Shown: one piece after another, positions 18,988-27,562 of the stretch
How the letters are laid out: every line of letters starts with the position of its first letter
How positions within the stretch are numbered: position 1 is the stretch's first letter
Origin: an uncultured Planctomyces sp.
Lineage (GTDB): Bacteria; Planctomycetota; Planctomycetia; Planctomycetales; Planctomycetaceae
Assembly: GCA_937904325.1 (NCBI GenBank)
Contig: CALGTK010000107.1
Coordinates: 30,980 to 94,979, forward strand
Length of the DNA stretch: 64,000 nucleotides
Direction: 5' to 3'
Position numbers and translations under genes: made by a program
The notes under the pieces: generated by a model
The model's database searches: none
Seen by the model: only the letters and a program-made list of their open reading frames with translations
Told to the model about the DNA's origin: nothing

Positions 18988-20454
18988 TCATACGATGCAT
19001 TCTTCAATTGGTTTCACGTGCTCAACTCCGACAAGTTTTTGATTCAATCCACTGTAAAAGTAAGAGAGCTTATTCGGGTCAAGGCCCAGTTGGTGTAGCA
19101 CGGTTGCGTGCAGGTTCTTTACATGAAGAGGCTTGTCGACCGCCGCGGATCCGATTTCATCCGTCGCGCCGACGCTGACGCCACCTTTGATCCCTCCACC
19201 AGACATCCACATGGTGAACCCGTACGAATTGTGATCACGGCCACTTCCTTTCGTGTATTCGGCCGTCGGCTGACGTCCAAATTCGCCGCCCCAGATCACC
19301 AGGGTTTCATCGAGCATGTCTCTGTCTTTCAGATCCTGCAGCAAACCGGCAATCGGTTTGTCTGTCGCCCCCGCATGATGGTTGTGGTTCTTTTCCAGAT
19401 CTCCATGAGCGTCCCAATTGTCGTCGTTATGTGCTCCGCCGGAATAGACTTGAATGAAGCGAACACCTCGTTCAACCAGTCGACGGGCAAGCAGGCAACG
19501 TTTGCCGAAATCCTGTGTCGCGGGATCGTCCATGCCGTATAGTTTTCCGGTGTGCTCGGTTTCTTTGTCGAGTTCCACCGCTTCCGAAGCTGTTGTCTGC
19601 ATGCCGTAGGCCAGTTCGTAACTGGCAATTCTTGCGTCGAAATCAGCATTGCCGGTCCGACTTGATGCGTGTCGCTTGTTGGCTCGTTGAATGGAGTCGA
19701 TCACGTCTCGCTGAATACCGCCACTCATATGTTCGGGTGGTACAAGGTCGAGGACCGGTGCGCCTTCACTCTTAAAATGAGTGCCTTGGAAACTGGCAGG
19801 CATGTAGCCACTCGACCAGTTCTTCGCGCCGTTGATCGGACCGCCGGTCTTGTCGAGCATCACCACGAAGCCCGGTAGGTTTTGATTGACCGTGCCAAGC
19901 CCATACGTTGCCCATGATCCCAGGGAAGGACTGCCGCTGAGGACCCTGCCTGAATTCATCATGAACATCGCCGAACCATGGATCGGTGAGTCAGCGGTCA
20001 TCGAATGAATGAAGGCGATGTCGTCGACATGCTTTGCCACGTTCGGAAACAATGAACTCACCCACTTGCCACACTCCCCGTATTGTTGGAATTTCCAGCG
20101 TGGCTCTACCACTCGACCACGGTTTCTCTTACCGCCACGACCAAACGTCCTCACATCGATTGTTTTGCCGTCCATTCCAATCATCTGCGGCTTGTAGTCA
20201 AACGTGTCGAGGTGACTGGGCCCTCCATACATAAACAGGAAAATAACTGATTTTGCCTTGGGTTGATGATGTGGTTTTCCTGGCGAAAGCGGGTTACTAA
20301 AGTCAGTGTTGCCATCTGCACCATCGGCTTTATGGTCAAAGAAACCGTCAGTACTCAGCATCGAAGCTAATGCGGCAGACCCGAATCCGGCTCCAGTTTG
20401 CCATAGGAATTCGCGTCGAGTTCGTCGACAGAAAGCATCTCGTTTATGCGTCAT
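18988..20454 (-). CDS. Tat-exported DUF1501 protein
   Basis: A 488-residue DUF1501 protein, a family related to the alkaline-phosphatase/sulfatase fold but of unproven function, almost always encoded beside DUF1549/DUF1553 cytochrome-linked proteins in planctomycetes. The twin-arginine signal is RRTRREFLWQTGAGFGSAALASML. Family landmarks are SVIFLFMYGGPSHLDTFDYKP, FMMNSGR, RRLVERGVRFIQVYSGG, LVIWGGEFGR and GGGIKGGVSVGATDEIG, ending with DLHATVL-like NLHATVLHQLGLDP. It starts 43 nt after the PSD1 gene and ends 20 nt before a sulfatase. Tat export implies folding, perhaps with a cofactor, before translocation. It is probably the extracytoplasmic partner of the cytochrome-bearing protein. Confidence 0.92.
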   Translation of the reverse strand: MTHKRDAFCRRTRREFLWQTGAGFGSAALASMLSTDGFFDHKADGADGNTDFSNPLSPGKPHHQPKAKSVIFLFMYGGPSHLDTFDYKPQMIGMDGKTIDVRTFGRGGKRNRGRVVEPRWKFQQYGECGKWVSSLFPNVAKHVDDIAFIHSMTADSPIHGSAMFMMNSGRVLSGSPSLGSWATYGLGTVNQNLPGFVVMLDKTGGPINGAKNWSSGYMPASFQGTHFKSEGAPVLDLVPPEHMSGGIQRDVIDSIQRANKRHASSRTGNADFDARIASYELAYGMQTTASEAVELDKETEHTGKLYGMDDPATQDFGKRCLLARRLVERGVRFIQVYSGGAHNDDNWDAHGDLEKNHNHHAGATDKPIAGLLQDLKDRDMLDETLVIWGGEFGRQPTAEYTKGSGRDHNSYGFTMWMSGGGIKGGVSVGATDEIGSAAVDKPLHVKNLHATVLHQLGLDPNKLSYFYSGLNQKLVGVEHVKPIEECIV

Positions 20455-20497
20455 AGGTGATTTCTTTCACTTCCCTTGCTGACCAGAATCGAGGTCT

Positions 20498-22942
20498 TCA
20501 ATCAACGAAGATGAACTCGTTCCAGTTCAGCATTGACAGACAAGCCAGTTCGAAAGCCTCATCTGCTGACTTCTTGTAATCAGTCTCAAGCTTCCTGATT
20601 AACTCCATCACATCTTCAATTTCTTCCGGAGTTGCGTCCCGTGCGTAAACGAGCTCAAACGCGGCAGTCAGTTTCTGTTGTGTACCACCATCAATCATTT
20701 GATTGATGCTCGTGGCGAGACGTTTTGCCTGAGTATGAACGAACTCACTATTCAACAAAGACAGCGCCTGGCCTGGCTGCAATGTTGTAAAACGAGCTTC
20801 GCAGGAATGGTCTGTGTCGGGTAAGTCAAAAACAGACAAAATCGGAGTCAGCAACGAACGCTTTACGTGGATGTAAATGCTGCGCCTGTTTCTTTCCTCT
20901 TCACTGGAATTGCCCCATCCCTTACCAGGAACCGATTGACGAGCAAGTACTTCCTGAGGGAGTTTTTCATAAATGCTCGGTCCATAGAGTTTTGGATTCA
21001 GTGAACCGTTCACGGCTAACAGTGAATCGCGAACTTCTTCAGCGCTGAGCCGCCTCACGTCGAATCGCCAGAACAAATCGTTATCAGAGTCTTTCGCAAA
21101 ACCTGCATCATTCATGGACGACGACATTTGATACGCCTGGCTCGTCATGATCCTTTTGTGCAGAGCTTTCAGTTTCCAGCCGTTCGTTGCGAACTGAGCT
21201 GCCAGATAGTCGAGAAGCTCTGGATGCGTTGGCGGAGAACCAAGTTGGCCAAAGTTATTGCTCGAGCGAACAATGCCCCGCCCAAAATGAAACTGCCATA
21301 CTCGATTGACCATGACGCGCGCGGTCATTCGATTCTCAGGCGACGTGAGCCAGGCCGCGAGAACCTTGCGTCGCCCAGCCGTTTTTGCATCACTCTTCGG
21401 CTGGAGAATTGTCGGTGGTTCAGACTGGAACAGCTCAGGAAAACCCGGGCTGACTTCGTCCTGCGGAACATGCGGGTTGCCACGAAATAACACGCGAGTG
21501 ACAGGAGGGTTTGCATTCGACCGCGCCACACTCAGGACGGTCTCGCGATTCGGGAACTCCTTGATGGCTTTTCGATTCGCATTAATTTTCTTTGTCAGCG
21601 ATAGTCGCAGCTTCCAGTCTTCATCCGACAGATAGTCCTTTATCTTTTCGCGCAGGACCTGCTTACGCTGCCGCCCTTCGGTTTTTCGCTGATCTTCAGC
21701 CGACATCTTGACGATTCCACGCTGTTCAACGACACGCAGTTCAGCGGTCCATTCGTTGACTTCCAGGTTCAACCTGTTGAATCTGCGTCGAGTTTCAGGC
21801 GGAGAAACATCGAAATTCGTGTTCAAACCTTTGTTGTCGTATGGCTCGATATCAGACACAAACGAAACCATCCTGTAGTAGTCCACCTGGGGAATGGGAT
21901 CGATCTTATGGTCATGACAGCGTGCACAGTTGATCGTTAGCCCCAGGAAAACCTGGCTGATGGTGGTGACGATGTCGTCAAGTTCGTCGGCGCGGGACAG
22001 AGTGCGATCCGCCGGTGCGTTATCGAAAATTCCAAGTCGATAGAAGCCAGTTGCCGTCATTGTCTCAACGGTGACTTCCTTCAACTCATCACCGGCAATC
22101 TGCTCACGCACGAATTGATCGTAAGGCTTGTCGTCGTTGAGAGATTGGATAACGTAATCTCGATACTTCCAGGCAAAAAGCTTCGGCCCATCCACTTCAT
22201 AGCTGTTCGTCTCTGCGTAGCGAACAAGATCGAGCCAGTGCCGTCCCCATCGCTCACCGTAGTGCGGTGAGTCCAACAAGCGATCGATCAGCTTCTCCCA
22301 GGCGTCGCCAGAATTGTCATTGAGAAACGCTTCGACTTCCTGAAACGTTGGAGGCAGCCCAGTCAGATCGTAAGTGGCGCGACGAATCCGAGTTCGCTTG
22401 CCAGCCTTCCCGTTTGGCTTCAAGCCGGAATCTTTCAACTGTTTATAGATAAATTGATCAATCGGATTCTGGTTCCATTCAGCGCTGTCCACTTTCGGGA
22501 CGTCCGCTATTCGGGGCTTGCTGAATCCCCAGTGATCATGCCATTGAGCGCCCTGATGTATCCATTTGCGAATGATCTCGATTTCTTCAGGCAGAAGCGG
22601 ATCGGCCTCGGCAGGCATCCGTTCGTCATCGTCTGTGGAAGTGAGACGTTTGAAAACTTCACTTTCACCTGGCTTGTGGGCGACGATTGCAAGAAAGCCA
22701 GAATCAAGCTCAGAGAAAGCGGCTTCCTTGCTGGTAAACTGCAACCCACCTTCAGCTACGTCAGGACCATGACATGCGTAGCAGTGCTTCGCCAGAATAG
22801 GCTGGACTTGACGCGCAAAGTCGATCGTTGGTTCCAAAGCCGTCGCGTCCTGCGAAAAGACGACAGACGAGGGAATCGTTGCGATCGAGGTAGTGAAACC
22901 CGCCAGCAAGCAAAACACGTGGAGTGATCGGTATTTTGTCAT
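20498..22942 (-). CDS. PSD1 protein: cytochrome c + DUF1549 + DUF1553
   Basis: Exported planctomycete PSD1 protein of about 814 residues. The domain order is signal peptide; planctomycete cytochrome c domain with CYACHG (about residue 56) and MPAEADPLLP; DUF1549 (about 150-370) with RRATYDLTGLPPT and SPHYGERWGRHWLDLVRYAET; a linker with CARCHDHKIDP, a second CxxCH; and DUF1553 (about 510-780) with RVMVNRVWQFHFGRGIV and FGQLGSPPTHPELLDYLA. The heme motifs point to electron transfer in the periplasm; the reaction is unknown. ATG 22942 is preferred to a TTG three codons upstream. It leads an operon continuing into DUF1501, three sulfatases and a glycosidase. Confidence 0.93.
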   Translation of the reverse strand: MTKYRSLHVFCLLAGFTTSIATIPSSVVFSQDATALEPTIDFARQVQPILAKHCYACHGPDVAEGGLQFTSKEAAFSELDSGFLAIVAHKPGESEVFKRLTSTDDDERMPAEADPLLPEEIEIIRKWIHQGAQWHDHWGFSKPRIADVPKVDSAEWNQNPIDQFIYKQLKDSGLKPNGKAGKRTRIRRATYDLTGLPPTFQEVEAFLNDNSGDAWEKLIDRLLDSPHYGERWGRHWLDLVRYAETNSYEVDGPKLFAWKYRDYVIQSLNDDKPYDQFVREQIAGDELKEVTVETMTATGFYRLGIFDNAPADRTLSRADELDDIVTTISQVFLGLTINCARCHDHKIDPIPQVDYYRMVSFVSDIEPYDNKGLNTNFDVSPPETRRRFNRLNLEVNEWTAELRVVEQRGIVKMSAEDQRKTEGRQRKQVLREKIKDYLSDEDWKLRLSLTKKINANRKAIKEFPNRETVLSVARSNANPPVTRVLFRGNPHVPQDEVSPGFPELFQSEPPTILQPKSDAKTAGRRKVLAAWLTSPENRMTARVMVNRVWQFHFGRGIVRSSNNFGQLGSPPTHPELLDYLAAQFATNGWKLKALHKRIMTSQAYQMSSSMNDAGFAKDSDNDLFWRFDVRRLSAEEVRDSLLAVNGSLNPKLYGPSIYEKLPQEVLARQSVPGKGWGNSSEEERNRRSIYIHVKRSLLTPILSVFDLPDTDHSCEARFTTLQPGQALSLLNSEFVHTQAKRLATSINQMIDGGTQQKLTAAFELVYARDATPEEIEDVMELIRKLETDYKKSADEAFELACLSMLNWNEFIFVD

Positions 22943-23257
22943 GATGCCCAATCAGGCGGAGAGCGAAGCGTTCGTCGCCGAGACAGCGAACAAAGCGAGA
23001 GTGGTCAGAATCAGGAGTTGTCTGAGGTATGACCGCAGCACAGAGATTCTCCAAGTTTAGCAACGAGCCCGGAATCAAACGTCATGAAGGGATACTCCGT
23101 CACCCAGCTCAATTGCCCGGTCGAAACGACCACAAAACTCGGCCGCTGGTGTCCGAAGTCGGTGTAGCTGAATGCGGCCTGTCGCCCCATAGACGTAGTC
23201 CAACAGATGCTTGCGCGGGGTGTTTCTACGATTGGCAACATTTTTGTACAGGGCGAA
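22943..23257. other. Intergenic gap, 315 nt
   Basis: Lies between the sulfatase at 23258 and the PSD1 gene, all on the minus strand. A minus-strand frame is open to a TGA at 23011 and reads GRQAAFSYTDFGHQRPSFVV near its middle, but I do not recognise it, it begins inside the sulfatase 3' end, and it has no ribosome-binding site. I annotate no gene here. The operon promoter for Module A should lie in this stretch. Confidence 0.4.
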
Positions 23258-24760
23258 TTATTTGAAGTCCGGTCCTTTGTCCGGGGGAAGGCTTGCATGC
23301 CATACCGTGAGTTCTGCGGTCAGCTTCTTCACCAGTGTGGGCTGCTTGTCCTTCAGATTCGTTGTTTCGCCGAGATCTTCGGAGAGATTATAGAGCTCAG
23401 GCCGACTGCCATCGTAATCGCAGTAGAACTTCCATTGCTTGTGCCGCATGGCCAGATCGGGCAGGTTCTTGTCTCCTTTGTATTGTTTGCGGTCCGGCGG
23501 ACGACGGAAGTAGATGGGCGATTTGCGCGATTGCTGTTCCTTGCCGAGTAGAATCTGGCTCAATTCTTCGCCGTCAAAGTTTACATTCTTAGGTGGATTG
23601 GCGCCTGCGATTTCAAGAAGCGATGGAACGAGATCAATCGCGGCAAACACAGACTCCGCGTTGCGTGTTCCCATAACCCTCGTCTCTACCAAGCCTGGTG
23701 CCCACACGATCAGCGGCGAACGAACACCCGCTTCATAGAGGACAGCTTTCTGTCCTCTCATGCCAATTGATCGTCCTTGTCCTCTCGTCGGTCCGTTATC
23801 TGAGCAGACAAGTATCATGGTGTTGTTACGAAGCACCGGGGTATCCCTGATGTAGCTGAAGAGAGTCGCGAGCTGAGCATCCATATTCTCGAGCACGGCC
23901 ATATATTTGGCGCGTGGCTCGTCTTTCCATTTATCCAGCGGCGGATAGAGCGGACCATGGACGTCATCGGGCCAGACGTTCACATAGAACGGCTTGCTCC
24001 TGGCTTCTGCTTTCTTGATGAATGTCAAGGCGGCATCGGCAAACCCGCCGGTCACTTTGGAGCGGTCCATCCATGTGATTTCTTCGGGCTTGCCCAGATT
24101 GCGAGAGTTGTGATCGCAGATGAAGGGCTCCTCTTTGCCGGGACTGAAGCAATGGTTCAGCAGGCGCTTGCCAAGTCCTTCGAAGTTGGTCAACGACTCA
24201 TCGAATCCGTATTCGGTAATATGCGGGCAGGTATCATCATCGCGTTGTCCGCCCATGTGCCACTTACCGAAGTGACCGGTTGCGTAGCCCGCTGCTTTGA
24301 GACTGCGTGCGAGCATCGGGGCATTCGTGTCCAGATACTGCACCATTCCGCGTTTCTCATTGCTCTTCCGATAACCGAGGAATGAGCCGATCTTCCACCG
24401 TTGTGGATACTGCCCCGTCGAAATCGCCACGCGTGATGGTGAGCAGATGGGTGAGTTAACATAAAACTGCTCAAAGGCGACGCCTTCTGCCGCGAGGCTA
24501 TCGATCTGCGGCGTCTTCGCCATCTCATTGCCAAAGCAGGAAAAGTCCGAGTATCCCATGTCATCAATGAAGACGAGAATGATGTTGGGCCTAACTGGTG
24601 TTTCTGAGGCCAAAATATCACTGTTATCTGCCTGCACCGCAGGCATGATGCTGTTCAATTGACAAGCCACAGATATCGCAACGAAACTCAAAATCTTTGA
24701 GAATTGCCGCCAAAAATAAAATGAGGAATTCATATCTTTCCGATTGGCCGAGTTTTTCAT
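23258..24760 (-). CDS. Secreted sulfatase
   Basis: Type I sulfatase of 500 residues. After a signal segment (ILSFVAISVACQLNSIMPAVQA) come the metal ligands FIDDMGYSD, the canonical CSPSRVAISTG (C106), GHFGKWHMGG and CSDNGPTRGQG. It closely resembles the sulfatase at 33167 in the segments from FYVNSPIC to GKWHMGG, so the two are paralogues. ATG 24760 and ATG 24733 are both possible starts; the first has GTGGA upstream, the second GGAAAG very close to it. It begins 65 nt after the enolase-superfamily gene and ends Module B. Confidence 0.93.
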   Translation of the reverse strand: MKNSANRKDMNSSFYFWRQFSKILSFVAISVACQLNSIMPAVQADNSDILASETPVRPNIILVFIDDMGYSDFSCFGNEMAKTPQIDSLAAEGVAFEQFYVNSPICSPSRVAISTGQYPQRWKIGSFLGYRKSNEKRGMVQYLDTNAPMLARSLKAAGYATGHFGKWHMGGQRDDDTCPHITEYGFDESLTNFEGLGKRLLNHCFSPGKEEPFICDHNSRNLGKPEEITWMDRSKVTGGFADAALTFIKKAEARSKPFYVNVWPDDVHGPLYPPLDKWKDEPRAKYMAVLENMDAQLATLFSYIRDTPVLRNNTMILVCSDNGPTRGQGRSIGMRGQKAVLYEAGVRSPLIVWAPGLVETRVMGTRNAESVFAAIDLVPSLLEIAGANPPKNVNFDGEELSQILLGKEQQSRKSPIYFRRPPDRKQYKGDKNLPDLAMRHKQWKFYCDYDGSRPELYNLSEDLGETTNLKDKQPTLVKKLTAELTVWHASLPPDKGPDFK

Positions 24761-24825
24761 AAACCGTTTTCCACTTAGATCAGCTATGCCACTGAGCCTC
24801 TTGTGGCAAAGTCTCATCGTGTTTG

Positions 24826-26025
24826 TCATTGAACTGGAAGAGAGAGGCCGAAACCGGGTTGGTTGGAAGGGCGGAACTGAGCGTCGACGACTCTGTTTTC
24901 ACCAAAGTCGACATCACCGCCTTTCGTGGTGACGCCTTCTATGGTTGGAGCATTTCCATAGGCACCAACAAAGTGTGCGGTGTAGACGGTCTTGAGAGCC
25001 GTGCCCCAGGTGTGCGGTGAAACGCCGATGCCTTCCTTCGTGAGTCGCGGCATTTGCTGGCGCCACCTGGTGAATCCGTGACCACAAATGTCCTCCAGGC
25101 GAACGTTGAGCGTGTGGTCCTGCTGAAGTTCCTCGAGAACAGGAAAATCGGGCTTGGCCTCACCGTCGGCGCGGAGCGTTTCTTTGCGTCCGTTGGCGAC
25201 GAGGTAATCGCTCAAACGAGTCCAGTCGGCAACGGTTTCGTGAAACGGTTCCTCAATCCAGAAGAGAGGGACATCCGCAATGCCTTTGAGAAAGCCGATC
25301 ATGGTGTCGACGGTGAAACCATTGTTACCGTCGACCAGGATTTCAACGTCCGGGAAGGCCTTGTGGATGGCGTTGACGACGTCGATGTCACGTTTGAGGC
25401 CGGCTTTCGCAGGCATCCATTTGTTACCGCGTCCGATTTTGACTTTGAACTGACGGTACCCGTAGTCGTAGTCCCAGCGGCAGTTTTCGAGAACCTTGTC
25501 GATGCCAGCGGGATTTTCGACCGGGTCGAGGTCATCGAAGTAAATCATGCCCGAGTAGACTTTGGTGAGATGCGGATTTTTTGCCCCGGTCATTGCCCAG
25601 ACAGGTTGATCGAGGATGACGCCAGCGAGGTCATGGAGTGGAATGTCGATGGCATGATATTTTTCTGAGCGGATTCCAGTGGCCGGATCGATCAATTCGG
25701 CGACGGATTTGCCTTTGACGAGTTTGAGGAGTTGTTCGGGCGTGCCTGTCTTTCCCTGAGTTTGTCCCCAACCGGTCGCGCCGCGATTGGTATGAAGAAC
25801 GCAGACTCGCAACCTGGTGGGACCATTCCCGTGAATACCTCCGCGAGAATTGCGGCCGACCTGACGCGGCCAGGGCACACTGACGGTCCGGAATTCAACG
25901 CGTTCAATGCGGTGTTTGAAGAGCGGCGATTCTGCAGCGTGGGCAATGCCGGGCAGCGATGTGGCTGCGCCAACACATGCGGAACGACTCAGAAATGTAC
26001 GGCGGTTCATGGGGCGTTTAATCAT
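24826..26025 (-). CDS. Tat-exported enolase-superfamily enzyme (MR/MLE type)
   Basis: Mandelate racemase/muconate lactonising enzyme family. A Tat signal (MNRRTFLSRSACVGAATSLPG) sends it out of the cytoplasm, unusual for a family that is mostly cytoplasmic. The barrel has the K-x-K base motif in FKVKIGRG, metal ligand Asp in LVDGNNGF, Glu in WIEEPF and an acidic residue in RADGE, then LEDICGHG on the opposite face. The substrate should be an acid sugar or related carboxylate on which an alpha proton is abstracted, such as an aldonate or uronate. It follows the DUF1501 gene by 68 nt and precedes a sulfatase. The start is ATG 26025; ATG 26010 would shorten the signal by five residues. Confidence 0.87.
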   Translation of the reverse strand: MIKRPMNRRTFLSRSACVGAATSLPGIAHAAESPLFKHRIERVEFRTVSVPWPRQVGRNSRGGIHGNGPTRLRVCVLHTNRGATGWGQTQGKTGTPEQLLKLVKGKSVAELIDPATGIRSEKYHAIDIPLHDLAGVILDQPVWAMTGAKNPHLTKVYSGMIYFDDLDPVENPAGIDKVLENCRWDYDYGYRQFKVKIGRGNKWMPAKAGLKRDIDVVNAIHKAFPDVEILVDGNNGFTVDTMIGFLKGIADVPLFWIEEPFHETVADWTRLSDYLVANGRKETLRADGEAKPDFPVLEELQQDHTLNVRLEDICGHGFTRWRQQMPRLTKEGIGVSPHTWGTALKTVYTAHFVGAYGNAPTIEGVTTKGGDVDFGENRVVDAQFRPSNQPGFGLSLPVQ

Positions 26026-26093
26026 GATTCGGTTCACTTCTGGGCAGCATTCAAAGAGCATGGTTCATCTGTCGATGGCTGCAGGATAACGAT

Positions 26094-27395
26094 TCAGCCA
26101 ATGATCCCTTTCGCCACTTTGCAGGTGGTATCAAAGCCGATGCCGTTGTGTGTGAGTTTGCGGTAGTCCAGGCCGCACATCCAAAGGATCGTGGCGTGGA
26201 GGTCACGGACGTGAACCGGATTCTCCACCGCGGTAAATCCCTGCTCGTCGGTGGCGCCGTAGGCGAATCCGGGACGCACTCCACCGCCGGCCATCCACCA
26301 TGTGAAGGCGCTACCGTTGTGGTTCATGTGGCCGGGGCCGCCGCGGCCCATTTCGCCGCCCCAGACGATCAAAGTTTGATCCAGCAAACCTCGCTGCTTC
26401 AGATCTGTGATCAGCCCAGCCAACGGTCGATCGCAGGCAAGTGTCAGTTTCGGGATCGCCTCCGCGGTCTGCGATGGTGTGTGCGTGTCCCAGTCTCCAC
26501 GACCGCCGGGCACGCCGACCGAGGGAACAAGAATAAATCGCACGCCTCGCTGGACAAGTCGACGAGCGAGCAACAACTTGGTACCCGTACTGCGGGTCTC
26601 CTGCGGGTCCAGCCCGTAGAGTTTCCGCATTGCCGGATCTGAAGTTTCATTGGCGAGGTTGAAGGCTTCGGGAGCGGCTGATTGCATGCGCTGCGCGGTG
26701 AGAAAGGCCTCATGTCGAGCGCGAAGCGCGGGAACGTACGGATGACGCCTGGTGAATTCTGAATTGAATGCGCCGAGTCTTGTCAGCCATTGCGTCTGCC
26801 CAGCGGCTGAGAACGGGCTGTCGAGATTCGCGATCGGTTCTTCCAGGTTGTTGACTAGCTGGGCCTGCAGAGACGGTGGTAAAGCTCCCGCGCCGACCGA
26901 CCGAGCACCTCCATGAACCGATCCGTCCGACTTCGCCCACTTGTCTCCATCCACCCGGCCCGTGAGCAGAACATGTCCCGGCAGATTGGGATTGCCTGTG
27001 CCGAGCCCGTGTAACATCCATGCGCCAAGGCTTGCCCGCGCCTCGCTGGCGCCTGTGAACATGTGGATGCCTGCTTCATTGTGCGAAGCAACCGCTCCGT
27101 AACCGGAACGAATCACACACAGATCGTCCGCATGGTATTGAAGATTGGGAAATAGATCGCTGATTTCCAGGCCAGATTGGCCGCAGCGTGAGAAGTTCCA
27201 CGGATAGAGCTCGGGATCGCTCACGTGTTTCGGCTTGTCGAAAGTATGAGCCTGAGAAGGTCCACCTTTACAGTAGTAGAAGATAACGCTCTTCACCTTG
27301 CCGGGATGATGCAGCTCAGCCGCTTTGGCTTCGCCCCAGGCAGCGGCGGTCGCAACAATGCCGGTAGAGGTGTGCAGAAAGTGGCGACGGTCCAT
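26094..27395 (-). CDS. Tat-exported DUF1501 protein
   Basis: Second DUF1501 protein, 433 residues, with signal MDRRHFLHTSTGIVATAAAWG. Family motifs are SVIFYYCKGGPSQAHTFDKP, GIHMFTGASEARASLGAWM, ARRLVQRGVRFILVP, LIVWGGEMGRGG and GGGVRPGFAYGATDEQG. It is shorter than the copy at 18988. Unlike that copy it is separated from its PSD1 partner by 167 nt that contain two inverted repeats, so it may have its own promoter or be attenuated. It is likely to act with the PSD1 protein at 27563. Function is not established for the family. Confidence 0.92.
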   Translation of the reverse strand: MDRRHFLHTSTGIVATAAAWGEAKAAELHHPGKVKSVIFYYCKGGPSQAHTFDKPKHVSDPELYPWNFSRCGQSGLEISDLFPNLQYHADDLCVIRSGYGAVASHNEAGIHMFTGASEARASLGAWMLHGLGTGNPNLPGHVLLTGRVDGDKWAKSDGSVHGGARSVGAGALPPSLQAQLVNNLEEPIANLDSPFSAAGQTQWLTRLGAFNSEFTRRHPYVPALRARHEAFLTAQRMQSAAPEAFNLANETSDPAMRKLYGLDPQETRSTGTKLLLARRLVQRGVRFILVPSVGVPGGRGDWDTHTPSQTAEAIPKLTLACDRPLAGLITDLKQRGLLDQTLIVWGGEMGRGGPGHMNHNGSAFTWWMAGGGVRPGFAYGATDEQGFTAVENPVHVRDLHATILWMCGLDYRKLTHNGIGFDTTCKVAKGIIG

Positions 27396-27443
27396 ATGAG
27401 GGAACCTTCAGTGTTTCGGTGGGTTGGCATTAACGGAACAGTT

Positions 27444-27464
27444 GCCTTGAAACGTTTTCAAGGC
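27444..27464. promoter_or_regulatory. Perfect 9-bp inverted repeat with 3-nt loop
   Basis: GCCTTGAAA and TTTCAAGGC flank CGT, 49 nt upstream of the DUF1501 start at 27395. It could form a hairpin in RNA or be an operator; the TTGAAA/TTTCAA arms recall LacI-family half-sites, but the centre is odd-length, which argues against a classical site. No T-run follows on the minus strand. Confidence 0.4.
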
Positions 27465-27480
27465 TTATGGCATACCTGAT

Positions 27481-27538
27481 CTGGTAACCCAAAACATCAG
27501 TGAGGGACTAATCCCTCACTGACGCGTCGAGTTGCCAG
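27481..27538. repeat. Planctomycete interspersed palindrome, copy 1
   Basis: Long imperfect inverted repeat centred on GAGGGACTAATCCCTC. The left arm runs from CTGGTAACCC and the right arm ends in GTTGCCAG. It shares core sequence with the elements at 40321 and 60026. It lies in the gap after the PSD1 stop at 27563 and could act as a terminator or attenuator hairpin. Confidence 0.7.
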
Positions 27539-27562
27539 AAGAGTTGAAATTACCTTCTATTT

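Noticed and set aside
23011..23298. Minus-strand frame containing GRQAAFSYTDFGHQ
   Set aside because: It begins inside the sulfatase gene, lacks a ribosome-binding site and matches nothing I recognise; not annotated as a gene.
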